10,392 nucleotides of DNA from an uncultured Clostridium sp. (GCF_934754925.1 NZ_CAKVJA010000062.1:1-10392), one strand, 5' to 3'; positions 1-7,093 are shown, numbered from the stretch's first letter. Numbers and translations are program-made. The notes: generated by a model from the letters alone, not told the origin.

Positions 1-36
1 TATTATATTTTATTGATGGAAAATGAGGGGGATAAA

Positions 37-1632
37 ATGAAAAGGAACGTATTAATAAAAGGTATGAAGATTGTAGTAGCTCTAGTTGTAGTTATTGCTA
101 TTGGATTAGGAGCTACTAAAGGTGGAATGTTTTTATATAATAAGGGAATGTTTATTTATGAATCTATTTTAAATAAGATAAATGATGTAAATATACAAGT
201 TAAACAAATAAATAATAAGACTACTAATACAGCAGGGGAAATAAAGGATTCATTAAGTGATAAAGGTGTAAGAATTAAGATAAATAATGAATTAATAAAT
301 CTTGATTTTAAAAATGATAATTCAGTAGTAAGTGTAAATACTTTAGTTGCTAATAGTCAAGCAACAGTAAACGTAGGAAATCTTGATGGAATTACTTTAA
401 AGATAGATGGAAAAGAAGTTAATAGTAATGAAGATACTACAATTGAAATTGGAAAGTTGTCTAAGGATGTAAAAATTAGAATTGAAATAGTAAGTAATGA
501 AACTGGTGATTTTAGAAATTACTATCTTCAAACTTTACCAGCAGATTTTCCGACATATACATTAGATGGACAAAGTAATTATGATGGAGATTACTTATTT
601 AATATAGGCACGTATGTAGCGCCATTTTATATAGTACAAATGAATAATCAAGGAGAGATTGTTTTTTATAAGCGAGATACAACAAAATCTTTCTGGTTAT
701 TCCAACAACATAATATAGATGGAAAGATTAGATATTCTTATTTCCAAGCTGATCCTGTAGATACGCCAGTAGTTACAGGATATCATAAAGGGGAAGTTGT
801 AGTTTTAGATGAAAATTATAATGAAATAGATAGAGTTAAGTTATTACCATATGGAGATTTAACTGCAGGTTATAAGCCAGAAGGACATGATTTTTATATG
901 ATAGATGATGGTCACTATATATTATCTGCATATGTAAATAAATTAGTAGATAATATTCCGAGCAATTTAACTACTTTGGGGAATTCTACAAAGGTTGTAG
1001 CATCTGTATTACAAGAGATAAAAGATGGTGAAGTAGTATGGCAATGGGATAGTACAAATGATCCTAAATTATATGAATTAAGTTTAGAAAATAACGAATT
1101 TAATGATTATACTAAGTGGTATGATTATGCACATTTAAATTCTATGGAGATAGATAAAAATGATAATAATATAATTTGTTCTTTAAGAAATCTAAATGCA
1201 ATAGTTAAGTTAGATAGAAAAACTGCAGAGGTTATTTGGATTTTAGGTGGTAAGGGAGATGAGTTTGGAATTAAAGAAAACCAACAATTCTCTAGGCAAC
1301 ATGATGCAAATTTCTTAGAAGATGGAAGAATTGTATTATTTGATAATGGTTCTGAGGTTGGTAAGAGTCGTGTTCTTGAATTTACTATAGATGAAGAAAA
1401 TAAGAAGATAGTAAATTGTGAAGAGTTTTCTGTAGGTAACAGATTTGGAATGTATATGGGATCTGCACAAAAGATTGATGATGAAAATAATGTATTTTTA
1501 ATTGGATGGGGTAGTGCAGATACCGATACAGCTATATTTACTGAATATGATTTTAAAAATGATAAAATATTATCAGAACTTCATCTTTTAGATGACTCTT
1601 TAGCATCATATAGAGTTACTAAAACAAAATAG
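37..1632 (+). CDS. Membrane-anchored arylsulfotransferase-like protein (ASST family)
   Basis: This 531-residue protein resembles PAPS-independent arylsulfate sulfotransferases, which move a sulfuryl group from a phenolic sulfate to another phenol through a sulfo-histidine intermediate. Residues 12-26 form one hydrophobic N-terminal span after a basic start, so the rest should lie outside the cell. A beta-rich N-terminal domain (about 70-165) precedes a propeller-like domain. The four ASST active-site positions appear to be kept: H284 (EGHDFYM), H366 (YAHLNSM), R384 (CSLRNLN) and H422 (RQHDANF). The 18-residue spacing between H366 and R384 is what I recall for the E. coli enzyme. I chose the ATG at 37 because AGGGGG sits 5 nt upstream; in-frame TTG 13 and ATG 16 lack a site. 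A DsbL-type disulfide, as in E. coli, is not obvious. The real acceptor is unknown, and the nearby polysaccharide genes make a surface-glycan role only a guess. Confidence 0.85.
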   Translation: MKRNVLIKGMKIVVALVVVIAIGLGATKGGMFLYNKGMFIYESILNKINDVNIQVKQINNKTTNTAGEIKDSLSDKGVRIKINNELINLDFKNDNSVVSVNTLVANSQATVNVGNLDGITLKIDGKEVNSNEDTTIEIGKLSKDVKIRIEIVSNETGDFRNYYLQTLPADFPTYTLDGQSNYDGDYLFNIGTYVAPFYIVQMNNQGEIVFYKRDTTKSFWLFQQHNIDGKIRYSYFQADPVDTPVVTGYHKGEVVVLDENYNEIDRVKLLPYGDLTAGYKPEGHDFYMIDDGHYILSAYVNKLVDNIPSNLTTLGNSTKVVASVLQEIKDGEVVWQWDSTNDPKLYELSLENNEFNDYTKWYDYAHLNSMEIDKNDNNIICSLRNLNAIVKLDRKTAEVIWILGGKGDEFGIKENQQFSRQHDANFLEDGRIVLFDNGSEVGKSRVLEFTIDEENKKIVNCEEFSVGNRFGMYMGSAQKIDDENNVFLIGWGSADTDTAIFTEYDFKNDKILSELHLLDDSLASYRVTKTK

Positions 1633-1644
1633 TGTTGTAAAAGT

Positions 1645-1684
1645 ATATGATATATATTATTAAATAAGATAATATATGTCATAT
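1645..1684. repeat. AT-only inverted repeat downstream of the ASST gene
   Basis: Arms 1645-1660 and 1669-1684 pair over 16 bp with one G-U wobble, around an 8-nt loop. The stem is almost entirely A/T. It starts 13 nt after the ASST stop codon, so it could act as a 3'-end mRNA structure or a weak terminator, but no T-tract follows directly. Its function is unproven. Confidence 0.5.
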
Positions 1685-1701
1685 TTAAACTGAAAGAATT
1701 T

Positions 1702-1747
1702 ACTATAGAGAAAATTAAAGGATGCATTTTCTCTATAGTTATTTTTG
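1702..1747 (+). terminator. Perfect 14-bp hairpin with U-tract, ahead of the ATP-grasp gene
   Basis: ACTATAGAGAAAAT (1702-1715) and its exact reverse complement (1726-1739) flank a 10-nt loop, followed by TATTTTTGCTT. This has the form of an intrinsic terminator. It is only about 13 nt upstream of the next gene's AGGAGGG ribosome site, with no room for a promoter between. It must therefore either end ASST transcription with leaky read-through or act as an attenuator in a leader that starts upstream. Confidence 0.75.
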
Positions 1748-1767
1748 CTTATAGGAGGGCATAGAAT

Positions 1768-2700
1768 ATGAATATTTTAATTTCATCAATAGGAACAGCA
1801 ACTAGCGTGGGATTTTTAAAATTAATAAGAATGATAAGTGAGAAACATTATGTAGTAGGGATAGATTTAAATGATTTTGGATATACTGCAGGTAGTCAAT
1901 TAGTAGATAAGTTTGAAAAAATACCTTTATATAATGATGAAAGTTATATAGAAAAGTTATTACATATTATAGATAAGCATAAGATAGATATTTTTATACC
2001 AATACACGACTTCGAAGTTAAAAAAATATCAGAAGAAATAGAGAGATTTGAGGGAAATTGCAGAATAATTATACCAACAACCGATGTATTAAATGAAATT
2101 CAAGATAAAGAGGTATGTACTAGAAATATAAGTGAATTAGGTATTACATGTCCAAGGAAAGTTGATTTAGGTTATAATGATAAGAAGATAGTAAGAGAAA
2201 AGATATCCGTTGGGAGTAGAGGAATACAGATATTGGAATATAATGAACATGAACATAATCTGGAAGGTGATGTTTTTGTACAAGAATTTATTAAAGGGGA
2301 CGAGTATACTGTAGATATATTAAATGACTTAAAGGGGAATCCTTTAATAATTGTACCTAGAAAAAGATTAGAAGTTAAAGCCGGAGTAGCAACTAAGGTT
2401 GAAATAATAAAAGATGAAAAAATGATTAATGATTGTAAAAAAATACTTTCAAAATTTAAGATACCTGGTTTTTGTAATGTTCAATTTATTAAGACTAAAA
2501 GTGGAGAAAATTATTTTATTGAGTTAAATCCTAGATTTGGAGGGTTTAGTATATCAAGCTCATTATCATCTATAAATATGGTTGAGTTATTTTTAAAGTT
2601 AGGTAATATAGATAATAATTATGAAGAAAATATGAGCAAAGTTAAATGGAATAGTATTGTAACTAGATATTATGAAGAGGTTGTTTATAATGAAGAATAA
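1768..2700 (+). CDS. ATP-grasp ligase, carbamoyl-phosphate-synthase-like
   Basis: This 310-residue cytosolic protein has the ATP-grasp fold used for ATP-dependent carboxylate-amine or carboxylate-thiol ligation. Residues 1-110 form a Rossmann-like preATP-grasp domain (MNILISSIG start, IPIHDFEV at 78-85). The nucleotide-binding part follows, with K145 in EKISVGSRG, the hinge VQEFIKGDEY (171-180) and the metal-binding ELNPRFGG at 252-259 (E252, N254, R256). The usual Lys-Pro before the glycine loop reads Glu-Lys here, a mild divergence. AGGAGG lies 9 nt before the ATG, so the start is firm. Its last 11 bp overlap the following HAD gene, indicating translational coupling. ATP-grasp/HAD pairs are common in surface-polysaccharide clusters, where the ligase may add an amino acid or amine to a sugar acid; the substrate cannot be read from sequence. 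Confidence 0.85.
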   Translation: MNILISSIGTATSVGFLKLIRMISEKHYVVGIDLNDFGYTAGSQLVDKFEKIPLYNDESYIEKLLHIIDKHKIDIFIPIHDFEVKKISEEIERFEGNCRIIIPTTDVLNEIQDKEVCTRNISELGITCPRKVDLGYNDKKIVREKISVGSRGIQILEYNEHEHNLEGDVFVQEFIKGDEYTVDILNDLKGNPLIIVPRKRLEVKAGVATKVEIIKDEKMINDCKKILSKFKIPGFCNVQFIKTKSGENYFIELNPRFGGFSISSSLSSINMVELFLKLGNIDNNYEENMSKVKWNSIVTRYYEEVVYNEE

Positions 2701-3319
2701 TTGCTTTATGGATTTTGATGGAACTATTATTTGTAATAAAAAAAGGTTATATAAATTTTTTATAGATAATATAGATAATAAGTATAAGGAAGCCTTGACT
2801 GAAGATGAATTTTGGGCATTAAAGAAACTTGGAATTAATGAAATTGAATGGATAAATAAGCAGTATAAAGATAATATTTCAATTAAAGAATGGAATGAAA
2901 GAAAAAAGGAAATTATAGAAAGTAAAGATTATTTAAATTATAATAAGTTATTTGATTTTAGTGTAGAAACATTGAAAAAACTATCTGATAAATATAATTT
3001 AATACTTATAACAAGAAGAAGCAATGAAAAAAATGTTTTAGATGAAATAAATACTTTTAATATTGCTAGTTATTTTAATAAGATATTAGTTTTACCTCAT
3101 AATGGAGGAACTAAATCGGATTTTATAAAGAATAATGGAATTGATATTTTAGATGGAGATATTTTAGTTGGAGATACAGAGGATGATATAGAAGCAGCAT
3201 TACAACTAGGTATTACACCGTTTTTAGTCACTAGTGGGATAAGAAGCAATTGGATAGTTAATAAGTTATTTAATGGTAAGCATGTAAATGTGATAGAAAA
3301 TATAAAAGATTTACTTTAA
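2690..3319 (+). CDS. HAD-superfamily hydrolase, phosphatase type
   Basis: This 209-residue protein has all four HAD motifs. Motif I is MDFDGT with nucleophile D8 and acid/base D10; motif II is T108 in ILITRR; motif III is K142 in GGTKSDF; motif IV is GDTEDD at 161-166. Residues about 18-85 form a helical cap, as in phosphoglycolate-phosphatase-like members, so a small phosphorylated metabolite is the likely substrate. I chose ATG 2690 over in-frame ATG 2672 because AGAGG (2676-2680) lies 9 nt upstream of it and the protein then begins just before motif I. The start lies inside the end of the ATP-grasp gene, so the two are probably made together and may act in one pathway. The substrate is unknown. 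Confidence 0.85.
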   Translation: MKNNCFMDFDGTIICNKKRLYKFFIDNIDNKYKEALTEDEFWALKKLGINEIEWINKQYKDNISIKEWNERKKEIIESKDYLNYNKLFDFSVETLKKLSDKYNLILITRRSNEKNVLDEINTFNIASYFNKILVLPHNGGTKSDFIKNNGIDILDGDILVGDTEDDIEAALQLGITPFLVTSGIRSNWIVNKLFNGKHVNVIENIKDLL

Positions 3320-3400
3320 AATAATTTTAAAAAATTATAAATTAAGATATTATTTAGTAATGCAATATAAGTTTAATAACAAATAGAGGATGAATTAGTT

Positions 3401-3643
3401 ATGAATGAGTATGATTTATATAGATGTAAATTTATAAAGATAAAAGGAAATTTTATAGTAGGTAGAAGTATTTTTGACAATAAGCTTTATTATATAAAAA
3501 TAAATAAATATAGTAAAAAGTTTAAAATTGGAACAGATAATTACTTTTATGCTACTAAAAAAGAAAAAGGAATAATATTAAAAAAAACTATATTAAGTGT
3601 AGTAGACTATAACAAAGTAATAAACGAAAAAAATGATTTATAG
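3401..3643 (+). CDS. Small basic protein of unknown function
   Basis: This 80-residue, lysine-rich protein has no family I recognise. It has no signal peptide, membrane span or zinc motif. Alternating hydrophobic and charged residues (FIKIKGNFIVG, NKLYYIKINKY, FKIGTDNYFY) suggest a small all-beta fold. AGAGGA at 3385-3390 lies 10 nt before the ATG. It follows the HAD gene after an 81-bp spacer without a terminator and ends 16 nt before a strong hairpin terminator, so it is probably the last gene of the ATP-grasp/HAD unit. It could be a real small protein or a chance ORF; the ribosome site and position favour a real one. Confidence 0.55.
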   Translation: MNEYDLYRCKFIKIKGNFIVGRSIFDNKLYYIKINKYSKKFKIGTDNYFYATKKEKGIILKKTILSVVDYNKVINEKNDL

Positions 3644-3659
3644 CAATTATCTAAGTGGA

Positions 3660-3712
3660 AAAATAAAATACTTCCTTGACTAAAGTCAAGGAAGTATTTT
3701 ATTTTCACTCTA
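3660..3712. terminator. Strong 21-bp intrinsic terminator, possibly bidirectional
   Basis: Perfectly complementary arms at 3660-3680 and 3685-3705 enclose a TAAA loop. The lower stem is A-rich on the left and T-rich on the right, so it can give a U-tract in either direction. It closes the ATP-grasp/HAD/small-protein unit and isolates it from the remnant polysaccharide genes. Its core (AAAATACTTCCTTG) resembles the hairpin at 6363-6400. Confidence 0.9.
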
Positions 3713-3825
3713 ATATTTTAATTTTTTGTAAAAATTTAAAAAAATATACTGCAATATAACCCAAAAAGATAATATTATAGTATAACTAAAATGTAAAAAG
3801 ATGCTAAAAAATATAAAATATGAAA

Positions 3826-3857
3826 ATAAATAAATTGATTTATTTATAATAAATAAA
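3826..3857. promoter_or_regulatory. Nested AT palindromes containing TATAAT, upstream of the glycosyltransferase remnant
   Basis: ATAAATAAAT (3826-3835) pairs with ATTTATTTAT (3838-3847). The overlapping TTTATTTA (3839-3846) pairs with TAAATAAA (3850-3857). A TATAAT at 3845-3850 could be a -10 element, but I find no good -35 element 16-18 nt upstream. The rest of the 3706-3917 gap is AT-rich and holds no other structure I can support, so the promoter of the following genes is unresolved. Confidence 0.3.
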
Positions 3858-3917
3858 ATGAAACATTGGCAATATATTAGTTTTAACAGAACAGTTTAGT
3901 AGTATGGAGGTGAAAAT

Positions 3918-4823
3918 ATGAAGATATGCTTTATAACTAATGAGCTTTTTTCTTTAGGAGGTGCCCAAAGAGTTTTATCTGTCTTAGCAAATAACTTAGT
4001 TCAAGAGTATGAAGTCCATATTACTTGGACATCAAATAATCCAACTATAGATAGAAGTTTATATGGCTTAAATCCTAAAATAAGGCTACATAATAATAGG
4101 GATTTATATAGCAAAAAACCAATAAATAAGCTTTTAAGAGGATTTAACAAGATAACAGGTATATTTAATAAAGAGACTTTTGAAACTACATTTAAAGAAA
4201 TAGCTTACCCCAAAAAGCTACAAGAAGAATATATAAATTATATCAATAATAATAACTATGATTTAGTAATAGGGGTTGGAGGATATTTCAGCCTAATATT
4301 AGGAATAATTTCAGATAAGGTAAAAGCAAAAACTGTAGGGTGGCAGCATAATTCATATGAAGCATATTTAAAAAATAGATATAGATACTACTGGAATGAA
4401 GATATACTTTTTAATAAATATATACCTAAGTTAGATAGATATATTGTTTTAAATAATCATGATAAAGAGATGTTTAAAAAAGAGAAAAATATAGAATGTC
4501 AGGTAATATATAATCCTCGAAGTTTTAATAGTAAAGAGAAATCAAAGGTTAATAAGAAACAATTTTTAGCAGCAGGAAGATTCAATCATCAGAAAGGCTT
4601 TGATTTACTTATTGAATCATTTAATACTTTTTCTAAAACAAATGATGATTGGAAATTAGTTATAGTTGGAGAGGGAAAAGAAAAGATTAAATCATTTAAT
4701 TTAATAGAAGATATGTCTAAGGAATGTAGGATTAAGTCTAGAGAATTTGATGTAGAAAATATAAGAGATAAATGGATTGAGTTAATTGATGAATTGATGG
4801 GGGTTAAACAATATTATGAATAA
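3918..4823 (+). pseudogene. GT4-type glycosyltransferase with internal in-frame deletion
   Basis: The 301-residue ORF starts as a normal GT-B fold glycosyltransferase: FITNELFSLGGAQRVL (residues 5-20) is the N-terminal acceptor domain, and GRFNHQKGFDLL (220-231) plus KLVIVGEG (246-253) open the sugar-nucleotide domain. After about residue 256 it jumps straight to a typical GT4 C-terminal helix (SREFDVENIRDKWIELIDEL, 274-293). The stretch that should lie between, with the EX7E donor-binding motif, is missing. Family members are about 370 residues, so roughly 70-80 residues are gone with the frame kept. GGAGGTGA sits just before the ATG, so translation may still occur, but donor binding should be lost. 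Its stop overlaps the start of the next remnant by 8 bp, the original operon arrangement. Confidence 0.8.
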
Positions 4824-5114
4824 CATAGTTTTTTTACATTCAAGTTCTGAATTATATGGCTCAGATAGATCCCTTTTAAATTTAGTAAAGAATCTAGATA
4901 AAGATAAGTTTAATATTACAGTTATTTTACCAGAGGATGGGCCTTTAGTAGATAAAATTAATAGGTTTGATAATGTAGAAGTTATTATAAATGAATTAGC
5001 AGTATTAAGAAGAAAAAATTTATCTTTAAGTGGAATGAGTCAATATTTTATTATGTGATTAGTTACTTAAGAGAAAGGGTTAGATTGATAATTAAAGATA
5101 GTAAAAGATATGTA
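4816..5114 (+). pseudogene. Second glycosyltransferase, N-terminal fragment with frameshift
   Basis: The ATG at 4816 opens a fragment reading IVFLHSSSELYGSDRSLLNL, the first strand, loop and helix of a GT4-type acceptor domain. The frame stops at TGA 5056-5058 after 80 residues. The next frame (from about 5049) continues plausibly with VISYLRERVRLIIKDSK, as expected for the following helix, so a frameshift near 5045-5055 is likely. The rest of the gene, including the whole sugar-nucleotide domain, is absent. The boundary with the Wzz-like piece near 5115 is my estimate. GGGGG at 4799-4803 is a distant ribosome site. No function is expected from this piece. Confidence 0.7.
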
Positions 5115-5540
5115 AAGGAAGAATTTTTAACGGCTAAAGATGTAGTTGAAGCATTAAAGAAAAGAGTAAGATTAATAATAGCGTCTATATTAACATTTAC
5201 TTTTATTACAGCAGTTTTTGTATTTTTTATAAGTACTCCTAAATATGAAGCAAGTGTAAAATTATTTGCAGGTAAAACTGAGGAGGTGCAAAGTGATTAT
5301 TCAGATAAGGAGTTAGAATCATATTCTAGTATTATAAATACTTATATTGAGTTAATAAAAACAAGGGATTTTATGAATAAAATAATTGATGAAGTCAATT
5401 TGGATACTACACCAAAAGCATTAATGAATTCATTGCAATTTATAACTAAAGCAAATACTCCTATTATCGAAATTAGATATGTATCAAGTAATCCTGAAGT
5501 TGCAGAAGCTGTAATTTCTGCAATTACAGAGAATTTTGAA
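5115..5540 (+). pseudogene. Wzz/YveK-type chain-length regulator, N-terminal fragment
   Basis: Wzz-family proteins sit in the membrane and set polysaccharide chain length, in Firmicutes with a tyrosine kinase partner. This piece has the usual start: a short amphipathic segment (VVEALKKRVRLI), a membrane span (about 19 hydrophobic residues, IIASILTFTFITAVFVFF), then the diagnostic STPKYEASVKLFAG and the helical outer region (YSSIINTYIELIKTRDFM). It ends around ITENFE, before the second membrane span that family members need. The protein has no start codon of its own. It is read in one frame (from GTG 5055, no ribosome site) with the glycosyltransferase tail before it and the pyruvyltransferase piece after it. 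Both ends therefore look like deletion junctions. Confidence 0.75.
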
Positions 5541-5891
5541 GTTGTTAATTATGAGGGAAATATTGATGAGTTTTTAGAAAAATTTGAGAGCATGGAGAAT
5601 ATAATTGGAACAAGATTTCACTCTGTAATATTATCTCAGGTTTTTAATCAAGGATTGTACCCTTTTATTTATAGTGATAAGACTTTGAATGTTCTTAGGG
5701 ATATTGGTTTAGGACAAGAGTATTATCATATTAGAAATTGTGAAGAGTCTAGTGGCAAGAATGATAAAGATAAGTTTGATTCAAGATATATATTAGATAT
5801 TATTTCAAGTAATAAGATTAATAATAAAGAGCTGTTTATTGAATCAGAAAAGCAATTTCAGGAGTTAGATAAATATGTTAGAGAGAGCTAA
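5541..5891 (+). pseudogene. Polysaccharide pyruvyltransferase, C-terminal fragment
   Basis: These enzymes add pyruvate ketals to glycan sugars using phosphoenolpyruvate and have a GT-B-like fold. The fragment begins about YEGNIDEFLEKF and carries the family's C-terminal signature IIGTRFHSVILSQVFNQG with its Arg and His, followed by YPFIYSDKTLNVL. A normal-looking C-terminus (KQFQELDKYVRES) ends at TAA 5889-5891. About two thirds of the gene, the N-terminal part, is missing. It is fused in frame to the Wzz piece, so the ORF from 5055 encodes a 278-residue chimera of an outward-facing domain and a cytosolic enzyme tail. Its end overlaps the flippase start, so the original stop is preserved. Confidence 0.75.
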
Positions 5892-6364
5892 TATAAGAAA
5901 AGTAGGAAAAAGAGTAATAGTATAATTTCATCAAACTTGGGACAAGGTGAAATATCTAAGTTAAGTTATTCAAATACAATAATGACTTTAATAAATACTG
6001 TAATATTAAGCAATATAATGACTTATTTTTATCCTAAAATAGCTAAAGATATTAATAAGGAAGATGGGCAGAAAAAGTTATTTGATCTGAGCTAGGAACT
6101 GTAATTACTTCTTATATGTCTTTGGGAATTATATTATTTAAATTTTCAAGGAAGTTTGGATTTAATTATAATAAGAAGTTATTTGTTATAAGAAATACTA
6201 TGATTTGTGGGATAGCATTAATAACATTAGTGGCTATGTTCGTAATCAGAGGGGGTTTCTCTGATTTAGGTAGTCTTATGAATTTAACTTTATATGGAGT
6301 TTGTACAATTTTAATATATACTTGTGGAATTTTATTCTTAAGTAAATTTAATAGACAACAATAA
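5875..6364 (+). pseudogene. MurJ/Wzx-type flippase remnant, two internal deletions
   Basis: Three pieces of a roughly 500-residue lipid-linked glycan flippase remain. ATG 5875, with AGGAG at 5860-5864, opens MLERANIRKVGKRVIV and stops at TAA. About 12 codons on, another frame gives the mid-protein signature SSNLGQGEISKLSYSNT and YFYPKIAKDI, ending at TAG 6093-6095. A third frame from about 6089 gives a family-like segment (ELGTVITSYMSLGIILF), a basic loop and two membrane spans to the stop at 6364. Roughly 200 residues are missing at the first gap and over 100 at the second, judged by family layout. The piece order matches the family, so this is one gene with internal deletions. No functional transporter is possible. 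Confidence 0.75.
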
Positions 6365-6402
6365 AAATACTCTCTTGTCTTTGAGCAAGGGAGTATTTTT
6401 TA
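6363..6402. terminator. Bidirectional terminator between flippase remnant and rubrerythrin
   Basis: Arms 6363-6377 and 6386-6400 pair over 15 bp with one G-U, loop TCTTTGAG. A-tract on the left and T-tract on the right serve both strands: it ends the remnant operon on the plus strand and the rubrerythrin gene on the minus strand. A small hairpin (6399-6405 with 6410-6416, loop TTTA) abuts it on the rubrerythrin side. Confidence 0.88.
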
Positions 6403-6427
6403 ACCTTTAGGTTAAAGTTTTATCTGA

Positions 6428-7021
6428 TTACTTTTCAAATGGAGATTCAGGAAATCTTATAAAATATCCTTGAGGGTGTTCACAAACTGGACATTTTAAA
6501 GGTGCTTCTTGACCTTCATAAATAAATCCGCAATTAGTACACATCCATGCAGTACTAGCAGTATCTTTAAATAATGATCCCTTTTCTAGCATATCAGCAT
6601 ATTTCTTAAATCTGTCGGAATGAACTTTTTCAATAGAAGCAATATTAGTAAATAATTTTTCTATATCTGGAAAACCTTCTTCTTTAGCAATTGCAGCAAA
6701 CTCGTTATAGACATGTTCAAATTCGTTATTTTCATGTTTTTCAGCCAGTCTTAATAAAGTTAATGTACTAGTTTCTACAACAACTGGATATGAACCAGTT
6801 ATTTCTAATTCTTCTCCAGAAAACTCTTTTAACTTATCCATAAATTGTTTAGCATGAGCTTTTTCTTGATTTGCAGTATAGTTAAATAAGTCTTCTAAAA
6901 TAGGATATCCTTCTTTTTTTGCAGCTGATGCAGAGAAGGTATATCTATTTCTAGCCTGGCTCTCACCTGCAAAGGCTTTTAATAAATTTTCTTTAGTTTT
7001 ACTTGTGTTAAAGTCAGTCAT
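6428..7021 (-). CDS. rbr: Rubrerythrin (diiron peroxidase with rubredoxin domain)
   Basis: This 197-residue cytosolic protein reduces hydrogen peroxide to water with electrons from rubredoxin or NADH-linked reductases, a main peroxide defence in strict anaerobes. The ferritin-like four-helix bundle carries the diiron ligands E20 (AGESQARNRY), E53 and H56 (NQEKAH), E94 and E97 (AEKHE) and E131 with H134 (IEKVH). A C-terminal rubredoxin domain binds one iron through C161, C164, C177 and C180 (CTNCG, CPVC). All ligands are present and the length is normal. The start is supported by AGGTAGGT upstream. It is transcribed alone: a shared terminator lies downstream, and a promoter with a possible PerR-like site lies upstream. 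It has no evident link to the polysaccharide genes. Confidence 0.97.
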   Translation of the reverse strand: MTDFNTSKTKENLLKAFAGESQARNRYTFSASAAKKEGYPILEDLFNYTANQEKAHAKQFMDKLKEFSGEELEITGSYPVVVETSTLTLLRLAEKHENNEFEHVYNEFAAIAKEEGFPDIEKLFTNIASIEKVHSDRFKKYADMLEKGSLFKDTASTAWMCTNCGFIYEGQEAPLKCPVCEHPQGYFIRFPESPFEK

Positions 7022-7056
7022 TGAAATTACCTACCTTTATTAAATTTTTAAATATA

Positions 7057-7071
7057 AAATCATAATTATAT
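7057..7071. promoter_or_regulatory. Possible PerR-like operator over the rubrerythrin -10
   Basis: The minus-strand 15-mer ATATAATTATGATTT matches 11 of the 14 defined bases of the PerR box (TTATAATNATTATAA) and covers the -10 element. PerR control of rubrerythrin is known in clostridia. In such AT-rich DNA a chance match is quite possible. Confidence 0.25.
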
Positions 7072-7093
7072 ATCTTTATTCTTGTCATTGTAA
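7065..7093 (-). promoter_or_regulatory. Candidate rubrerythrin promoter
   Basis: On the minus strand TTACAA (7088-7093) and a perfect TATAAT (7065-7070) are 17 nt apart, about 44 nt upstream of the rubrerythrin ATG. The -10 is a full match and the -35 matches four of six consensus bases. Confidence 0.55.

Noticed and set aside
13..36. Upstream TTG/ATG start for the ASST gene
   Set aside because: AGGGGG is placed correctly for ATG 37 and lies inside the longer reading frame; the earlier starts have no ribosome site.
2672..2689. Upstream ATG start for the HAD gene
   Set aside because: AGAGG at 2676-2680 serves ATG 2690, and the shorter protein begins right before HAD motif I as expected.
5055..5891. 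Single normal 278-residue membrane protein gene
   Set aside because: It has a GTG start without a ribosome site and contains parts of three unrelated families in series, so I annotated the pieces separately.
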